Source: Actinomycetota bacterium
GTDB taxonomy: Bacteria > Actinomycetota > Geothermincolia > Geothermincolales > RBG-13-55-18
Reading direction: 5' to 3'
Assembly (NCBI GenBank): GCA_014360685.1
Contig: JACIXB010000014.1
Location: 62,001-126,000 of the forward strand
Length of the DNA stretch: 64,000 nucleotides
Shown here in pieces: positions 54,047 to 62,378 of the stretch. Every line of letters starts with the position of its first letter. Within the stretch, counting starts at the first letter, position 1. The notes beneath the pieces are model-generated. The model did not search any database. It was not told the DNA's origin and saw only the letters and a program-made list of their open reading frames with translations. The position numbers were made by a program, and so were the translations under genes.

Positions 54047-56155
54047 TCAGTCCATCGCCGTCTCGCATCTCAAGAGTTCCACATGGATTCCCGTCTCCCG
54101 GGCGATGTCCAGGTACACCCTTCCGGTTAGATCCCTTCCCCAGCCGCTGAGGTGGAAGGGGGAGGAGGGTATGACCGCCAGGTCCGGCCTGTACCCCTTC
54201 CTCTCCGTCCACTCTCGTAGGTGGTCGATGAAATCCTGCACCACCAGAAGGTCCCCCAGGATGATGTTGCCCCCGAAGAAGCGGTTTTCGGGCACGCTTA
54301 GGCGGAGTTCAGCGCCCTCGGGCAGGCAGGGGGGGTTCTCCCGGAGCATCTGCTCCAGGGTGGGGCGGACCAGCCGCGAGGTGAGAAAGAGCACCCGCCT
54401 TGCCCCGGAGCCGCGGATGATGCCCTCCAGGTCCTTCAGGTAGGTGAGGCGCAGCCCGCTGCCCATGAAGACCACGCCCAGGTGGGTCCCGGTTTGGAAA
54501 TCGAAGGGATAGGAGCATCGCCGGGCCTCCCCCTCCAGCTCCACCGTCCGGCCACCCCGCAACACGGAGAGAGAAACCCGTCTTTCCCCGCTCTCCTGCA
54601 GTAGGGTGAGCAGGTCGCGGGCCTGGGGCCGGTTGAGTACCCTGATGCCGTTGATGGTGAGGATGACGTCTCCCTGCCGGAGTCCCCAGGAGGAGGCCGG
54701 GGAATTGGGGATCACCCCTATGACCTCCGGGAGGTTCTTCCTCTCCCGGGTAAGGTTCTCCTCGTAGAGGGCGGGGCTCACCACCACCGGGCAGGTCAGG
54801 CCGCCGCGCAGGTCCTGGACCAGGCGGACCACCGCTCCCCACACTTCCTCGGTGTCGAAGAGTGGGCTCGGCGAGAAGAATCGCGAGTACCCGGGGAGGT
54901 TGACCTGGACCAGGCGGGCGCCGCAACCCGCGGCATACAGGCAGGTCCTCTCCAGGTCCTCCAGCATCTCCTCCAGGGTGGGTTCCGGCCAAGCCACCAC
55001 GGTGACGGCGAAGGGGATGCCCGCCTCCGCCAGCCGGGGCAGGGAAGTGATGGCCTTCCGCGGGTCGGGGTCCCCCATGAGGAAGGAGCGGCGGGCGGGG
55101 TCTGAGCTGTTGAGGGAGACGTCCAGAAAGAGGGGGGCCATTCGCGCCAACTCGGCCACCATGCCGGGGCCCAGGGCGCGCCCGTTGGTGGAGAGGCGGA
55201 ATGGGGCCTCCGTCCTTTCCCTCAGGGACCGCAGCAGGGGAAGGATGTGGGGATGGGCCAGGGCCTCGCGGGGCCCGCCGAAGGTGGGGAACAGTCCGCG
55301 GCGTGCCGTGGGGCGGTAGTGGCCGATCCTTGCTTCCAGTTCTTTCCATCCCTCGTCCGACCCCGCCGGCGTGTGTTCCAGGGAGGGCAGGGAACCCCGG
55401 TGGTAGCAGAAACGGCAGCGACAGGTGCAGCGGTCGGCGGCGTGGAGGATGATGTCCTCCGCTCGCTCCACCGGAGCGTCCGCCCAGTCCAAGAGGCGGC
55501 GGAGCCGGAACCCGTCCACCTCCACGGGGAGGCCGCCCTTTTCCAGTTGTACCAGGGATAGAACGGCTTCCAGCAGGCGGGCGATGAATTCCACCCGCGG
55601 CTCGTAGAGGGCGGCGTTGGCCCGGTTGAGGAAAGGCGGAAGGCCGCCTTCCGGCCGCGGGTCCGCGCTCCCCGACTCCCCTTCCTCCGGGGGGGTCTCC
55701 CGGGACGCCCGGGCAGGCATTCCCCCGTCTTCCGATCCCACGGCCCCGACGGCGCCGGCTCCCCTTTCCCCCTTCCCCGACCGGTTTTCCTCGTGTTGAG
55801 GGAAAGGGGAAGCAGGAAGCGCCGGCGTCGCGTCACTTCCGGAGCCTCCCCTTGAGGCCGTGTCTTCACCACGGCAGGGGTACAGGGGATGGATGGCCCT
55901 GTCCGGCCCCAGGAAGCGGAACCCGTCCACCTCCGCCTCCCTTCCGCCGCTCTGGAGGCGGACCACGGAGAGGAGGGCACGCAGCACCTCGCGCACCAGT
56001 TCCACGTGGGGGTGCATGACTCGAGGTCCTTCCGCGGGCGGGCGGAGGGGATAGCGGAAGAGCGCGCCCCGTTCCGCCTCCTCCGATCCCGGATCTCCCG
56101 GTTCCAGGCCCGCTTTCGGCCCTTCGAGTGCCAGGGGAATCCACCAATCCTCCAT
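54047..56155 (-). CDS. radical-SAM/PDZ/DUF512-like protein with duplicated N-terminal module
   Basis: This 702-residue protein has two related N-terminal segments: HPHVELVREVLRALLSVVRL with EVDGFRFL (about 48-80), and YEPRVEFIARLLEAVLSLVQ with EVDGFRLR (about 184-219). A low-complexity linker separates them. A radical-SAM cluster CTCRCRFC (residues 243-250) follows, with FRLSTNGRALGPGMV and FLDVSLNSSDPARR. Next comes a PDZ domain (about 455-530; EVIGVIPNSPASSWGLRQGD). Then comes a DUF512-like end, VPENRFFGGNIILGDLLVV near 625. I use ATG 56155, preceded by GGGAG; longer starts lack a site. It lies between the two mutase subunit genes. Function unknown; maturation or repair of the mutase is a guess. 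Confidence 0.75.
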   Translation of the reverse strand: MEDWWIPLALEGPKAGLEPGDPGSEEAERGALFRYPLRPPAEGPRVMHPHVELVREVLRALLSVVRLQSGGREAEVDGFRFLGPDRAIHPLYPCRGEDTASRGGSGSDATPALPASPFPQHEENRSGKGERGAGAVGAVGSEDGGMPARASRETPPEEGESGSADPRPEGGLPPFLNRANAALYEPRVEFIARLLEAVLSLVQLEKGGLPVEVDGFRLRRLLDWADAPVERAEDIILHAADRCTCRCRFCYHRGSLPSLEHTPAGSDEGWKELEARIGHYRPTARRGLFPTFGGPREALAHPHILPLLRSLRERTEAPFRLSTNGRALGPGMVAELARMAPLFLDVSLNSSDPARRSFLMGDPDPRKAITSLPRLAEAGIPFAVTVVAWPEPTLEEMLEDLERTCLYAAGCGARLVQVNLPGYSRFFSPSPLFDTEEVWGAVVRLVQDLRGGLTCPVVVSPALYEENLTRERKNLPEVIGVIPNSPASSWGLRQGDVILTINGIRVLNRPQARDLLTLLQESGERRVSLSVLRGGRTVELEGEARRCSYPFDFQTGTHLGVVFMGSGLRLTYLKDLEGIIRGSGARRVLFLTSRLVRPTLEQMLRENPPCLPEGAELRLSVPENRFFGGNIILGDLLVVQDFIDHLREWTERKGYRPDLAVIPSSPFHLSGWGRDLTGRVYLDIARETGIHVELLRCETAMD

Positions 56156-56316
56156 ATCCGCTCCCTTTTTCCACGGGCTGCGGTTTGACATTGTCGAGCC
56201 CCTACGTGACGCGCTGCGTCCCGGCTGGGGCCGGAGTCGCATTTACGCTCAGGCCCGGCCTTTGGCCGGCGCTCCGGAGGGCTTCCGGAGCGAGGGGCGT
56301 TCCCCGCCGCAGTGGA

Positions 56317-56397
56317 TTAGGGGGAGACGGCCTGGTATTCCCCGAAGACCTCCCGCAAGACGTCGCATATCTCCCCCTCGGTTATGTGGGCCTTGAC
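56317..56397 (-). pseudogene. duplicated C-terminal end of the mutase gene
   Basis: The last 26 codons of the mutase large subunit recur 119 bases downstream, ending in their own stop at 56317-56319. The copy reads VKAHITEGEICDVLREVFG where the mutase has VKAYVTEGEICDVLREVFG, a difference of two residues. Nothing upstream of the copy resembles the mutase, so this is the stump of a lost second copy or a partial tandem duplication. Confidence 0.8.
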
Positions 56398-56432
56398 CCA
56401 CCCCGGGAAGAGCCCTTTCCCCACCCCGGACG

Positions 56433-58196
56433 TCAGAAGGGGGAGACGGCCTGGTATTCCCCGAAGACCTCCCGCAAGACGTCGCATATCTCCCCCTCGG
56501 TTACGTAGGCCTTGACGCACTCTATGAGGTGGGGGATGAGGTTCTCCTCCTCCCTCTGGGCCAGGTCCTTGAGCTCCCGCAGGAGACGCGCCACCTCCCT
56601 TCCGTCCCGGGATCTCTTGATCTCCGCCAGGCGGGCCTTCTGCCTCTCCTCCGCCCGCTCCCTCCTCTCCGGGTCGTAGGGGTTGGGGACCAGGCGGTTG
56701 GTGGTCACCTCCAGCTCGTGTTCCCCGGTGAAGCAGTTGACCCCCACCACCAGCCTCTCGCCCCTCTCTACGGCCCGCTGGCGCTCGTAGGCGCTGCGGG
56801 ATATCTCTCTCTGCATGTATCCGTTCTCGATGGCCGCCACCGCCCCTCCCATCTTCTCTATCTTTTCCAGTTCCTCCCAGGCGGCGTTCTCCAGCTCGTC
56901 GGTGAGGCTCTCCATGCAGTAGGAACCGGCGAAGGGGTCGGCGTATTCCAGGAGGCGCGCCTCGCAGGCGATTATCCTCCCGGCGTCCTGGGCCAGCTGC
57001 AGGGCCTCCATACTCCACCCCAGCCCCAGGGGCTCGTCGTAGGGCGGGAAGGGAAGGGGACGGCCACCGGAGAGGGCGCTGGCCACGGCGCCGATGACCG
57101 CGCGGGTGAGGTTGTTCAGGGGACGCTTGAGGGTGGTGGAGGAGGGGCCGATGTGGGCCCCCAGAGCCTGGCGGATGCGCATGCTCCTCTCGTCCCGGGC
57201 CCCGAAGCGCTCTTTGAGGATCCTGGCGTACATGCGGCGCGCCGCCCGCTGGAAGGCGATCTCCTTGAGCATCTCCATGGAGCCCCCGAAGGCGTTGAAG
57301 GTGAAGCGGGGGGCGAACTCGTCCACCCCGAGCCCGGCCTCCACGCCCACCCTCAGGTACTCCACGGCGATGGCCATGGAGAAGGCCAGGTCCTGCTCCC
57401 GGGTGGCCCCCGCCTCCCTTATGTGGTAGCCGCCGATGCTGGTGATGTTCACGTTGGGCATGTGGCGGGTGATAAAGACCAGGCTGTCGCGGAACATGCG
57501 CAGGGCGTGCCTGGGGGGGAAGATGTAGGTCCCCCGGGCTATGTATTCTTTGAGGATGTCGTTCTGGGGGGTGGCCCGCAGCTTCTCCAGGGGGATGCCC
57601 CGCTTCTCCGCCAGGGCGGCGTACATGGCGATGATCACGTTGGCCGGGGCGTTGATGGTGAAGTTGGAGGCGATGCGGTCCAGATCCAGGTCCCCCCGGT
57701 AGGGCTCGTAGATGATCTCCATGTCGGCCAGGGTGTCCACGCACACCCCCACCTTGCCCACCTCCCCCTCGGCCAGGGGATGGTCTGAATCGTAGCCGCA
57801 TTGGGTGGGGAGGTCGAAGGCCAGGTTGGGGCCGCCCCGCCCTCCCTGCTCGATGAGGCCCTTGTAGTAATCGCGGGTGTCCTCGGGAGTTCCGTATCCG
57901 GAGTAGATGGCGGCCCGGGTCTGCCCTCCCGCGCCGGGTATCTCGCCCTTTCCCCCGGCCAGGGAGGCCAGCCGGGCCAGGCCGGCCATGGGCTCGATGG
58001 GGAAGGTCCCCGAGGTGAAGGGATAGGTCCCCGGGAAACCCACCTTGTCCAGGAAATCGAAGCCCTCCAGGTCCAGGGGCGAGTAGAAGCGGCAACTCTC
58101 CTTGCTCAGGTAGGGGAACTTCTGCAGCGCTTTTGCCAGTGGCCCCTCTTCCCAGGCCCTGCGGGCTTCCCTGATCCTCTCCAGGTCCTCGGTCAT
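56433..58196 (-). CDS. B12-dependent acyl-CoA mutase large subunit (divergent)
   Basis: This 587-residue protein is the TIM-barrel large subunit of a methylmalonyl-CoA-mutase-family enzyme. It has YGTPEDTRDYYKGL near residue 101, AFDLPTQCGYDSDHP (126-140), INAPANVIIAMY, RFTFNAFGGSMEML and the C-terminal TEGEICDVLREVFGEY. The substrate-facing motifs depart from methylmalonyl-CoA mutase. The TRG-x-YPTMY segment is TSGTFPIEPM (61-70), and the GGTQSLHTNALDE loop is SGGRPLPFPPYDEP (376-389), with no His. The Tyr before G-x-G-T (Tyr98) is kept. It pairs with the B12 subunit at 53444. A mutase for a substituted succinyl/malonyl-CoA is inferred from the neighbouring fumarate-addition genes. Two operator-like sites overlap its promoter. 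Confidence 0.88.
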   Translation of the reverse strand: MTEDLERIREARRAWEEGPLAKALQKFPYLSKESCRFYSPLDLEGFDFLDKVGFPGTYPFTSGTFPIEPMAGLARLASLAGGKGEIPGAGGQTRAAIYSGYGTPEDTRDYYKGLIEQGGRGGPNLAFDLPTQCGYDSDHPLAEGEVGKVGVCVDTLADMEIIYEPYRGDLDLDRIASNFTINAPANVIIAMYAALAEKRGIPLEKLRATPQNDILKEYIARGTYIFPPRHALRMFRDSLVFITRHMPNVNITSIGGYHIREAGATREQDLAFSMAIAVEYLRVGVEAGLGVDEFAPRFTFNAFGGSMEMLKEIAFQRAARRMYARILKERFGARDERSMRIRQALGAHIGPSSTTLKRPLNNLTRAVIGAVASALSGGRPLPFPPYDEPLGLGWSMEALQLAQDAGRIIACEARLLEYADPFAGSYCMESLTDELENAAWEELEKIEKMGGAVAAIENGYMQREISRSAYERQRAVERGERLVVGVNCFTGEHELEVTTNRLVPNPYDPERRERAEERQKARLAEIKRSRDGREVARLLRELKDLAQREEENLIPHLIECVKAYVTEGEICDVLREVFGEYQAVSPF

Positions 58197-58375
58197 TTCC
58201 TCCCCCTTTCCTCGTCGAGCCGCGCGGCGGCAAAGACTCCCAGGTCAACACGCCGCCCGGCGGCGGGTTCCCGCGGGTGATGGGCGTCAACGCGGCGACG
58301 CATCAAGAGCGTCCTTGATGAAAAGGCCAAGGATAACCGCGGTAATCCCATCCTCCGCCGAGCACGCAAAAAGTC

Positions 58376-58424
58376 AGGTTCACTTCCACTAAAGTTATCC
58401 TTCATTTCCACTAAAGTTATTATA
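58376..58424 (-). promoter_or_regulatory. mutase promoter with tandem operator-like sites G and H
   Basis: A perfect -10 TATAAT runs from 58424 to 58419 on the minus strand. Downstream, two sites overlap the expected start of transcription. Site H is TCCTTCA (58398-58404) / TAAAGTT (58412-58418), and site G is AGGTTCA (58376-58382) / TAAAGTT (58390-58396), both with N7. They are 22 bases apart, two helical turns, and share CCACTAAAGTTAT. I could not place a good -35. Confidence 0.6.
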
Positions 58425-58513
58425 TCCTCGGCGCCGTGACAAGAAGGGGATATCAGAAAGTTCTTCTCTTTGTCTCCCTTTAATATCAGGTCCCTCCACG
58501 AACCAACCCGTTC

Positions 58514-59038
58514 TTGAGCGAACATGTGCGGTCTCCTCTTATTCCACCAGGTCGGTTTTCGCTCCGTTCCCCGGCAGTCCTCTTTTTGCCGGGCCCAAAG
58601 GTAGGTCCGAGGTGGGGCTTTTTCCGCCGGGACCGGGCGGAGGCCGCGGCGCCCTTTGGGCGGCTTATGGAGTGCCTGTTCCACGTCCGGGAGGAGGCTG
58701 CGACGCCCGTCGACGACGGCATCCCGACCGGCTTCCCGGGCCGGCGTGCGGCATGGGAGTCCCGCCCGTTCCTCCGCCTCGGTACCCTTCGCGGCGGCCT
58801 GTTCTGCACCTTTAACCTGCGCGGGAAGTGGAGGGAGCGGCGCCGATGGAGTTTGCGGAGAGACCCCCGAAGAGGTTACCCCCTGGTGTGGGCGAGGGGA
58901 GCCTCGCAACTGGGGGTGGCCATCGGTTTCCGCTCCTGGCCCACTTTAGCCGCCGCTGCCGTATTCCTCGTTTTGAACCTCTTTCTGGCCGCGCGGACCA
59001 GGCGCGTGGTCCTGGAAAGGATCTGGTATCTTGCGTAG
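58514..59038 (+). CDS. doubtful ORF with one membrane segment at the C-terminus
   Basis: An open frame of 174 codons ends in a stretch that looks like a genuine protein: GVAIGFRSWPTLAAAAVFLV forms a hydrophobic helix followed by a basic RTRRVVLERIW. The ending recalls isoprenylcysteine/phospholipid methyltransferases, but the conserved R-H-P motif is absent. The first two thirds read like translated non-coding GC-rich sequence and there is no good ribosome binding site. It may be the tail of a decayed gene. The rest of 58425-59246 holds nothing I can support. Confidence 0.25.
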   Translation: MSEHVRSPLIPPGRFSLRSPAVLFLPGPKVGPRWGFFRRDRAEAAAPFGRLMECLFHVREEAATPVDDGIPTGFPGRRAAWESRPFLRLGTLRGGLFCTFNLRGKWRERRRWSLRRDPRRGYPLVWARGASQLGVAIGFRSWPTLAAAAVFLVLNLFLAARTRRVVLERIWYLA

Positions 59039-59246
59039 AGCGGTGTATCGCCGCCGACCGGGCGCTTGAACCGAGGCGCGGTGTATACTCTATGCCGTGT
59101 TTTCCTGTCCCTCCGGAACGGGAAAGCGGATACGAGCCCGGGACCATAGGAAGCAGGGACGCTGGCAAGAAGAAGGGGAATTCGGCGGCGCCTGAAGGGA
59201 GGAGGGGCGGCGTTAAACCGGCGATACGTCGAGGGAGGGAAAGAAC

Positions 59247-59759
59247 GTGGCGGACGACGGACACCTGGAGATCCTCATGCGGGGCGTGGAGGTCTGGAAC
59301 GAGTGGCGGAGGCTCAATCCCTACGTCATCCCGGACCTCTACGGGGCGGACCTGCGGGAAATGGATCTTCAACACGTGCATTTCATGCGCACCAACCTGG
59401 GAGAAGCCAACCTGGCGGGATGCAACCTGCGCAGGGCTTATCTGGTGGGGGCCTACCTGCACGGGGCGGACTTGTCCGGCTGCAACCTGGAGGGAGCGGA
59501 TATGCGCGGCTGTCACTTGAGCGAGGCGCGGCTGCGGGGGGCCGACTTGGTGGGAGCGGTGCTCAACAAGTCCCTGGCGGTGGGAACGGATTTCTCGCAC
59601 GCCGACCTCAGGTCGGCCATGATGCTGGGGACCAGCCTCGAGAACTCCGATTTCACGGGCGCGGACATGGAGGATGTGGACCTGACGGACGCCAGGCTGG
59701 CAGGCATAAGAACGGAAGGCGTGAAGGGCTACCGCTTTCCCCCCACCCGGCGGAGGTGA
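59247..59759 (+). CDS. pentapeptide-repeat protein
   Basis: This 170-residue protein starts at GTG 59247 and, from about residue 28 to 155, consists of five-residue repeats of the A-(D/N)-L-x-x type. Examples are YGADLREMDLQHVHF, GEANLAGCNLRRAYL, GADLSGCNLEGADMRG and TDFSHADLRSAMML. Such repeats fold into a right-handed square beta-helix. Many of these proteins have no known function; some mimic DNA (gyrase protection). There is no signal peptide. It is a single gene followed by a 195-base gap. Confidence 0.9.
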   Translation: MADDGHLEILMRGVEVWNEWRRLNPYVIPDLYGADLREMDLQHVHFMRTNLGEANLAGCNLRRAYLVGAYLHGADLSGCNLEGADMRGCHLSEARLRGADLVGAVLNKSLAVGTDFSHADLRSAMMLGTSLENSDFTGADMEDVDLTDARLAGIRTEGVKGYRFPPTRRR

Positions 59760-59954
59760 GTCCCGCCGGGGAGGGTACCAGCCGCTTAGCGGGTGCCGTT
59801 TCCTTTGCCCGGGTTCCGTCCTTGCCTCGAGGAGGCCCCGGGCGCTCTTCGGGAGCTCCTGTAAAGAGCCGTTTCCGTCTCCCAAGCCCCATCCCTTACC
59901 CCACAGCTATGTAGGAGTTGGAGCGCGGGATAGGGGGCTGGTGGCGGAGCCGCT

Positions 59955-60803
59955 TCAGTAAACCCAGCCGGGGAAGGTGCAGATCCCGGCCGGCTCCCGG
60001 GTGCGGTACATCTCGATGCCCCGCCAGGGTTCTCCGAGTATGCCGTCGTGGATGGCCCAGGCGCGCCCTCTCACCGTCTTCTCCATCCCCGGCTTCCGGA
60101 ACGGGGTGCTGCCGTCCAGCCTCTCGAAAAGCTCCCCGCCGGGTTGGAAACCGGCGTGGATCTCCTCCATCCTGCGCCGGCCCCTTATGTAGTTGAAGCC
60201 GTAGTGCTCGAAAAGTATGGCCGTGTTGTAGGTCAGGGGCTCGGCGATGACCATGTCCTGGCCCATGGCGGCTATAAAGCTCTCGGCGATGACCACGAAG
60301 TCCTTCAGCAGGCGCAGGCCGCGTCTCACCTGGCCCGGGGCCAGTCCGGCCTCCATGGCCCGGATCTCCTCGGGGATGTTGCGGCGCACGGTGGCGAACT
60401 TGGTGCGCCGCCCCTGCTCGTCCACGTCGGTGTCGAAGCGGGGGGCGCGGGGGTCGTTGATGATGAGGAAGTTGATCTCTATCTTGTAGAAGGAGGTGTC
60501 TTCTATCTCCAGGTAGAAGATGCAGTCACGGTCCCCCGGGTTCTCCCGCACCTCGATGACGGCGAAAGTGGAGCCGGGAAAGGCCTTCACCTCCACCACC
60601 TTCTCGCCCCTGGAATTGGTGAAGGTCTCCCGGTCGATACCGAAGAGGTCGAACACCTTTCCGGGGACCAGCAGCCCGTAGAGCCTCTCCTTGGCATGAT
60701 CTTCCAACTGGTTGAGGTCGTGGATGTTGTGATGGGGCGCTTCGCCCACCAGGCGTTGGAACTCCGCCAGGAACTCGCCCTGTCCGGCGCGCGTTTCCGC
60801 CAT
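59955..60803 (-). CDS. conserved hypothetical protein beside GMC oxidoreductase
   Basis: This 282-residue soluble protein starts at ATG 60803 with AAGGAGG upstream; a longer start at 60836 has no site. It is mixed alpha/beta by eye, with IFYLEIEDTSFYKIEINFLIIND in the middle and FEHYGFNYIRGRRRMEEIHAGF later, and has no membrane helix. I do not recognise a family. It lies 48 bases downstream of the GMC oxidoreductase gene in the same direction, so it is probably in that operon and may share its substrate pathway. Confidence 0.6.
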   Translation of the reverse strand: MAETRAGQGEFLAEFQRLVGEAPHHNIHDLNQLEDHAKERLYGLLVPGKVFDLFGIDRETFTNSRGEKVVEVKAFPGSTFAVIEVRENPGDRDCIFYLEIEDTSFYKIEINFLIINDPRAPRFDTDVDEQGRRTKFATVRRNIPEEIRAMEAGLAPGQVRRGLRLLKDFVVIAESFIAAMGQDMVIAEPLTYNTAILFEHYGFNYIRGRRRMEEIHAGFQPGGELFERLDGSTPFRKPGMEKTVRGRAWAIHDGILGEPWRGIEMYRTREPAGICTFPGWVY

Positions 60804-60851
60804 GTCCAGCCTCCTTTCCCGCGGGGCCGGGCGCAAGTCTTTCCCGCCCCC

Positions 60852-62378
60852 TCAGGGGGCCAGCTTCTCGTCGATGAAGCCGGCGATGCGCATGGCCATG
60901 GCCATGATGGTCAACTGGGGATTCACCCCGGGCGAGGAGGGAAGGATGCTCCCGTCGCATATGAAGAGATTCTCCACCTCCCAGGTCTCCCCGGTGTGGC
61001 GCACCACCGACCATTCCGGGTCGTCCCCCATGCGGCAGGTTCCCAGTGGATGGTAAGCGCTCATGCCGTAGAAGTCCGAGGCCCTGACCCGGGAACGTTC
61101 CAGGCGGCGGAGGTCCGCCGGGCCGCTGAGCTCGTAGTGCCCGGCGATGGGGGTGAAGACCCTGCGGGCACCGGCGGCGAACCATATCTCGGCCATGAGC
61201 GTCACCGCCGCCTTGGCCTTCTCCACGTCCCGGCCGCGCAGGGTATAGAGCATGGCGGGGCGTCCGCCGGGCCGGCGGAGGTCCACAACCCGCCCTCGGG
61301 AATCGCTCTCCGAGACCATGCCCCCAAAAACCCCCATATTGGGATATTTTTCCATAAGGCTCATGTGCCGCCGGCCGGCGAAGGGCAGGGCCAGGGCGTG
61401 CACCTCGGGAGGCACGGTTCCGCCCTCGAGCATGATCCCCTCTCCCTGGAACTCGTCCACGTAGCAAGCCTGGGGGATGCCCCGGGGAGGGCCGAGGACC
61501 TCGTCGAAGAGGGCCACCGCCTGCACGGCGGGATGAATCTGCAGGTTCCTGCCCACCTGGCCGCTGGAGTTGGCCAGGCCCTGCCGCAGCAGGAAGAAGG
61601 GCGTGTACACCGCGCCGGCGGAGAGAACCACCACCCGCGATTCCACCTCCAGGCTTCGCCCGTTGGGCTTCCCGCTCCCGGGGTCCAGGAAGGAGGCGGA
61701 AAGGCCCACCGCCCGCCCGTCACGTACCAGGATACGGTCCGCCCGGCAATGGGTGTATACGTCGGCCCCGAAAGCCACGGCGTCGGGGATGAAGGACACG
61801 TCCACGCTCTGCTTGGAACCGGAAGGGCATCCGAAGACGCAGGAACCGAAGCCCTCGCATTCCTTGGCGTTGCGCGGAAGCCATCCGCAGGAAAGCCCCA
61901 GTTTCTCCGCCCCCGCCAGGAAGGTGCGCGCCACCTTCCCGGCCACCTCGGGATCGGCCCTTTTCACGAAGAGGTATTCTTCGAGATGGGAATAGATGAG
62001 GTTCAGTTCCTCCTCGGTTATCTCCCGGAGGCCGTGGGTCATCTGCCATTTCTTGAGCACCGGGCGTAGCATGCGCAGGGCGGTCCCGGAGTTCACGGTG
62101 GTGGTGCCGCCCACCGTCCTGCCCAGGGGGAGGAGGATAAAGGGCATGCCCAGGGTCACCGTCTGCCCGGCGTCCCGGTACATGCGCATGTAGGCCTCGG
62201 AGGGTCGGAGGTTGAAATCCTCCCGGGTGAAATGCCCCCCTTCCTCGACCACCACCACCTTGTGGCCTTCCGAGGCCAGCTCCCGCGCCAGGGGGCCGCC
62301 GCCGGCGCCGGAGCCGATGATGGCCACGTCGGCCTCCAGGCGCACATCCGAGGTCACCTCGCCGGGCTTGATGATCAC
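60852..62378 (-). CDS. GMC-family oxidoreductase
   Basis: This 508-residue flavoprotein has the FAD fold VAIIGSGAGGGPLARELASEG near residue 18, RTVGGTTTVNSGTALR near 87 and SRVVVLSAGAVYTPFFLLR near 250. The C-terminal GMC motif is SAYHPLGTCRMGDDPEWS with FICDGSILPSSPGVNPQLTIMA. A Cys-rich loop CEGFGSCVFGCPSGSKQ (about 175-191) is of the kind seen in long-chain alcohol and sterol oxidases of this family. It overlaps the upstream small gene by four bases (ATGA). It probably oxidises a hydrophobic alcohol; the electron acceptor is unknown. Confidence 0.88.
   Translation of the reverse strand: MIIKPGEVTSDVRLEADVAIIGSGAGGGPLARELASEGHKVVVVEEGGHFTREDFNLRPSEAYMRMYRDAGQTVTLGMPFILLPLGRTVGGTTTVNSGTALRMLRPVLKKWQMTHGLREITEEELNLIYSHLEEYLFVKRADPEVAGKVARTFLAGAEKLGLSCGWLPRNAKECEGFGSCVFGCPSGSKQSVDVSFIPDAVAFGADVYTHCRADRILVRDGRAVGLSASFLDPGSGKPNGRSLEVESRVVVLSAGAVYTPFFLLRQGLANSSGQVGRNLQIHPAVQAVALFDEVLGPPRGIPQACYVDEFQGEGIMLEGGTVPPEVHALALPFAGRRHMSLMEKYPNMGVFGGMVSESDSRGRVVDLRRPGGRPAMLYTLRGRDVEKAKAAVTLMAEIWFAAGARRVFTPIAGHYELSGPADLRRLERSRVRASDFYGMSAYHPLGTCRMGDDPEWSVVRHTGETWEVENLFICDGSILPSSPGVNPQLTIMAMAMRIAGFIDEKLAP

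Noticed and set aside
60048-62069. A 673-codon open frame on the plus strand opposite the GMC oxidoreductase
   Set aside because: Same kind of antisense shadow; no ribosome binding site and no recognisable domain.
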